From assembly GCA_938015805.1 (NCBI GenBank), contig CALLXF010000039.1, forward strand, positions 1 to 43,512: DNA of 43,512 nt, written 5' to 3'. Of the stretch, positions 41,738 to 43,512 are shown piece after piece; position 1 is the stretch's first letter; every line of letters starts with the position of its first letter. A model generated the notes under the pieces. That model did not search any database. It saw only the letters and a list, made by a program, of their open reading frames with translations, and had not been told where the DNA came from. Position numbers and translations under genes: made by a program. The stretch comes from an uncultured Saprospiraceae bacterium. Lineage in GTDB: Bacteria; Bacteroidota; Bacteroidia; Chitinophagales; Saprospiraceae.

Positions 41738-41745
41738 CAAATATA
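41738..41745 (-). promoter_or_regulatory. -7 element for the bifunctional nuclease gene
   Basis: TATATTTG on the minus strand is an exact TAnnTTTG match, 37 bases before the ATG at 41701. The plus-strand -7 element 15 bases away lies within its leader, so divergent transcripts overlap. Confidence 0.5.
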
Positions 41746-41817
41746 GACAACTATAGAAATGACCACGTAAGAAAAGTAATTAATATATACTATATTACTA
41801 AATATATAAACTAAAGT

Positions 41818-42132
41818 ATGGCCAGAAAAGAACAATTAGAAGAAATGTTAAAGTCAGATCCCGAGGATGCATTCCTTTTATTTGCTTACGCGAAAGAATT
41901 TGAGAAAATAAATAATCAACCTCAAGCTCTAGAAATTTATTTAAAATTACTCCAAATCGACCCTAAATATGTCGGAACATATTACCATCTAGGCAAACTT
42001 TATGAAGATATGGAAGATAAAGAAAAGGCGATACAGATATACGATCAAGGTATACTATTAACTAAAGAAGTAAAAGATTTACACGCTTTGAGCGAATTAC
42101 AATCCGCTAAAATGAACTGTGAAATCGATTAG
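41818..42132 (+). CDS. Small tetratricopeptide-repeat protein
   Basis: A 104-residue cytoplasmic protein with about two TPR units: FLLFAYAKEFEKINNQPQALEIYLKLLQIDP and GTYYHLGKLYEDMEDKEKAIQIYDQG. No signal peptide or extra domain. Probably a protein-interaction adaptor; partner unknown. The 173 bases to the next gene contain no feature I can support. Confidence 0.75.
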   Translation: MARKEQLEEMLKSDPEDAFLLFAYAKEFEKINNQPQALEIYLKLLQIDPKYVGTYYHLGKLYEDMEDKEKAIQIYDQGILLTKEVKDLHALSELQSAKMNCEID

Positions 42133-42305
42133 AGCTAGAGCGAATTACGTCTTGGTAAGTCTTGAAGACACATTAGTATAATCCTACCGATAGGCACAAG
42201 TTCCAATCGTCGAAATAAAAACGATCTCAGTTACCCTTTATTAAATCTGCCGATAGTGTATTCTATCATCATTTGTTTAATTATCTACTTACTAAAGCAC
42301 TTGTA

Positions 42306-43512
42306 CTATTCATGATTAACAGCAGAACAATCTTGTTTTTTGATCCAATCAATGACAACAGGATATAATTCTAAAAAAGACCTGTTCTGATTCTCCTTAT
42401 ACCAATCTAAAACAAAATCATTAAAAGAATGAAATCGTATAAAGCCTCTACCATTTTGCATAAAATCTGCTGCTTCTTTATTCTTCTTATTGAATATTTT
42501 AGTATCAAAGTTATCATATAGATATAATGTAAAAACTGCCCAAGTCATATATTCGTTAAACGTCGCATAACCATTACCATAGCCCTGTGCTCCCTTATTC
42601 CAACATTCTAAAGGTTGCATTATCTCATTTATTTCTGAAAATTTATTCGAAGCAGGATTTACATAATTATGATCGATTTCGGTAAAAACGGTACGAGTTA
42701 AATCTGCCTCTTTAGATTCTTCAGAATAGTTTTTGTCAAAAATAGGTGCATTAATAAACATGACCGTTTCTTTAAATCCCTCATCTTTAAACCGCTGGGT
42801 GGCATGTGCACCACCTATTAATGGAGAGATGTAAATCTTATAACTATCGTAACTATTTGAAAATCTAGCTTCCACCCATTTCCACATTTTATCGATGTCT
42901 ACAAGTCGATAATATTCCTTAATCAATGAATCCTGATAGGTTTTGTGCTCTTTATAGAATGCTCTATAATTTGATGTTTTTACAAAATCATTTATCATCG
43001 GAATAAGAGGTTCAAGATGGTTTACTTTATCAAATCCTAAACGTGTATAGGGACTTTTATTTATAATTTTGTTGCGGTTATTAAAACTATACATGTTACT
43101 ATTCATTCGAATATTATAATAATACCAATAACTATCGTTATCAAAAACACCTTTAATATGTTGATTAAACGTGTCTATAACCGGGTGATTACTGAACTTA
43201 TTAAAATGATTCATTACAACTTTATGATACATAGTCTTCATATTAACCATGTTAGAATCTATACGTCCTGATTCAGTTAATGCAACCATTATATTAACCA
43301 ATTCATGTGTTTCAGGATTATCAACTGTGTATTTCCCTTTGTGTCTCTTTATGTAATCCTCAGAAAAAGATACTGCTTTTGAAATGGCTTTTAATCTCGT
43401 ATATGCAGTATCTTTTTCGTTTAGGAGAACGATAAAATCTTTACTTTCATTTGATTTTAGATTGAAACTAATAGAATCTAAATCTGTAATAAAGGTTGCT
43501 TTGACATTCTCG
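42306..43512 (-). CDS. DUF4932-like protein, cut by the right edge
   Basis: The frame stays open from its stop to the end of the window (at least 402 codons), so the N-terminus lies outside. A start at the internal ATG at 43301 is unlikely because coding character continues upstream (NPETHELVNIMVALTESG is one continuous family-like block). Features: GGAHATQRF near two-thirds of the visible part, then VFTEIDHNYVNPASNKF, where DUF4932 members, as I recall, carry an HExxH zinc-protease motif. Here the first His is Thr (TEIDH). C-terminal YATFNEYMTWAVF is also typical. Family call is moderately confident; if correct, this may be a catalytically altered member. It is probably exported, but the signal region is not visible. 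Confidence 0.6.
   Translation of the reverse strand, partial: ENVKATFITDLDSISFNLKSNESKDFIVLLNEKDTAYTRLKAISKAVSFSEDYIKRHKGKYTVDNPETHELVNIMVALTESGRIDSNMVNMKTMYHKVVMNHFNKFSNHPVIDTFNQHIKGVFDNDSYWYYYNIRMNSNMYSFNNRNKIINKSPYTRLGFDKVNHLEPLIPMINDFVKTSNYRAFYKEHKTYQDSLIKEYYRLVDIDKMWKWVEARFSNSYDSYKIYISPLIGGAHATQRFKDEGFKETVMFINAPIFDKNYSEESKEADLTRTVFTEIDHNYVNPASNKFSEINEIMQPLECWNKGAQGYGNGYATFNEYMTWAVFTLYLYDNFDTKIFNKKNKEAADFMQNGRGFIRFHSFNDFVLDWYKENQNRSFLELYPVVIDWIKKQDCSAVNHE

Noticed and set aside
42133-42305. Possible RNA gene or small frame between the TPR gene and the DUF4932-like gene
   Set aside because: No stable fold, promoter match or frame of useful length was seen.
43299-43301. Internal ATG as the start of the last gene
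   Set aside because: The frame remains open for 70 more codons to the edge with continuous family-like sequence, so the true start is outside the window.
1-43512. CRISPR arrays, tRNA or rRNA genes, insertion sequences and phage genes
   Set aside because: No regularly spaced repeats, tRNA-like cloverleaf, rRNA stretches or transposase/integrase motifs were seen.

Overview
The window looks like a low-GC chromosomal segment from a Bacteroidota bacterium, probably a marine or aquatic relative of the Saprospirales/Chitinophagia. Four things point there. Three large secreted proteins end in a type IX secretion (T9SS) C-terminal sorting domain. Many genes start just downstream of the Bacteroidota -7 promoter element TAnnTTTG and few have a Shine-Dalgarno sequence. 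Several genes belong to families typical of the phylum (DUF4295 after rpmB-rpmG, DUF721 after recF, DUF1573, DUF983, the SLBB exporter, SprB repeats). Gene order also matches, for example rpmB-rpmG-DUF4295-ftsY. I see no rRNA, tRNA, CRISPR array, prophage or insertion sequence, so this is mostly ordinary core chromosome with secreted and envelope accessory genes between the core blocks.

Layout. 1-0.5 kb: intergenic DNA with a promoter reading left out of the window, a structured repeat and a short direct repeat. 0.5-3.2 kb: a NamZ-type exo-muramidase lipoprotein divergent from a DEDDh exonuclease/GIY-YIG nuclease fusion that has no ATG, GTG or TTG start. 3.3-5.4 kb: a two-gene exported redox unit, a small thioredoxin-fold protein and a haem-c/copper monooxygenase-like T9SS cargo. 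5.5-7.7 kb: gap-pgk glycolysis pair. 7.8-12.5 kb (minus): envelope polysaccharide operon with UDP-glucuronate decarboxylase, dTDP-glucose dehydratase and a giant SLBB exporter. 12.6-15.5 kb: outer-membrane barrel protein, Kdo transferase and heptose-7-phosphate kinase (lipopolysaccharide core). 16.0-18.4 kb: a PA-domain T9SS cargo behind a long leader.

18.7-20.1 kb (minus): recF and DUF721. 20.2-24.0 kb: pdhA, a membrane-anchored TPR protein, ribH, a metallo-beta-lactamase hydrolase and a SpoU methyltransferase. 24.1-27.6 kb: dihydroorotase divergent from purK-purE, then DUF983. 27.7-30.2 kb (minus): thioredoxin-fold lipoprotein, a membrane-spanning LuxR-type regulator and a VOC/glyoxalase-fold protein. 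30.4-32.1 kb: rpmB-rpmG-DUF4295-ftsY. 32.2-36.1 kb: a 1112-residue SprB-repeat T9SS cargo with a CxxCH-containing N-terminal domain, then a DUF1573 protein. 36.2-38.0 kb (minus): lepA. 38.1-41.1 kb: C1-family cysteine peptidase, an unknown lipoprotein and threonine aldolase. 41.1-43.5 kb: bifunctional-nuclease/UVR protein, a small TPR protein and a DUF4932-like protein cut by the right edge.

The least explained parts are the split redoxin/haem/copper unit, the membrane-tethered LuxR regulator with a periplasmic sensor-like domain, the SprB adhesin-like protein with a possible haem-binding motif, the abutting divergent promoters at 12.55 kb, and the DUF4932-like protein whose expected HExxH is TExxH. 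None is proven novel; each is a candidate for follow-up. Everything here was read by eye, without database searches.
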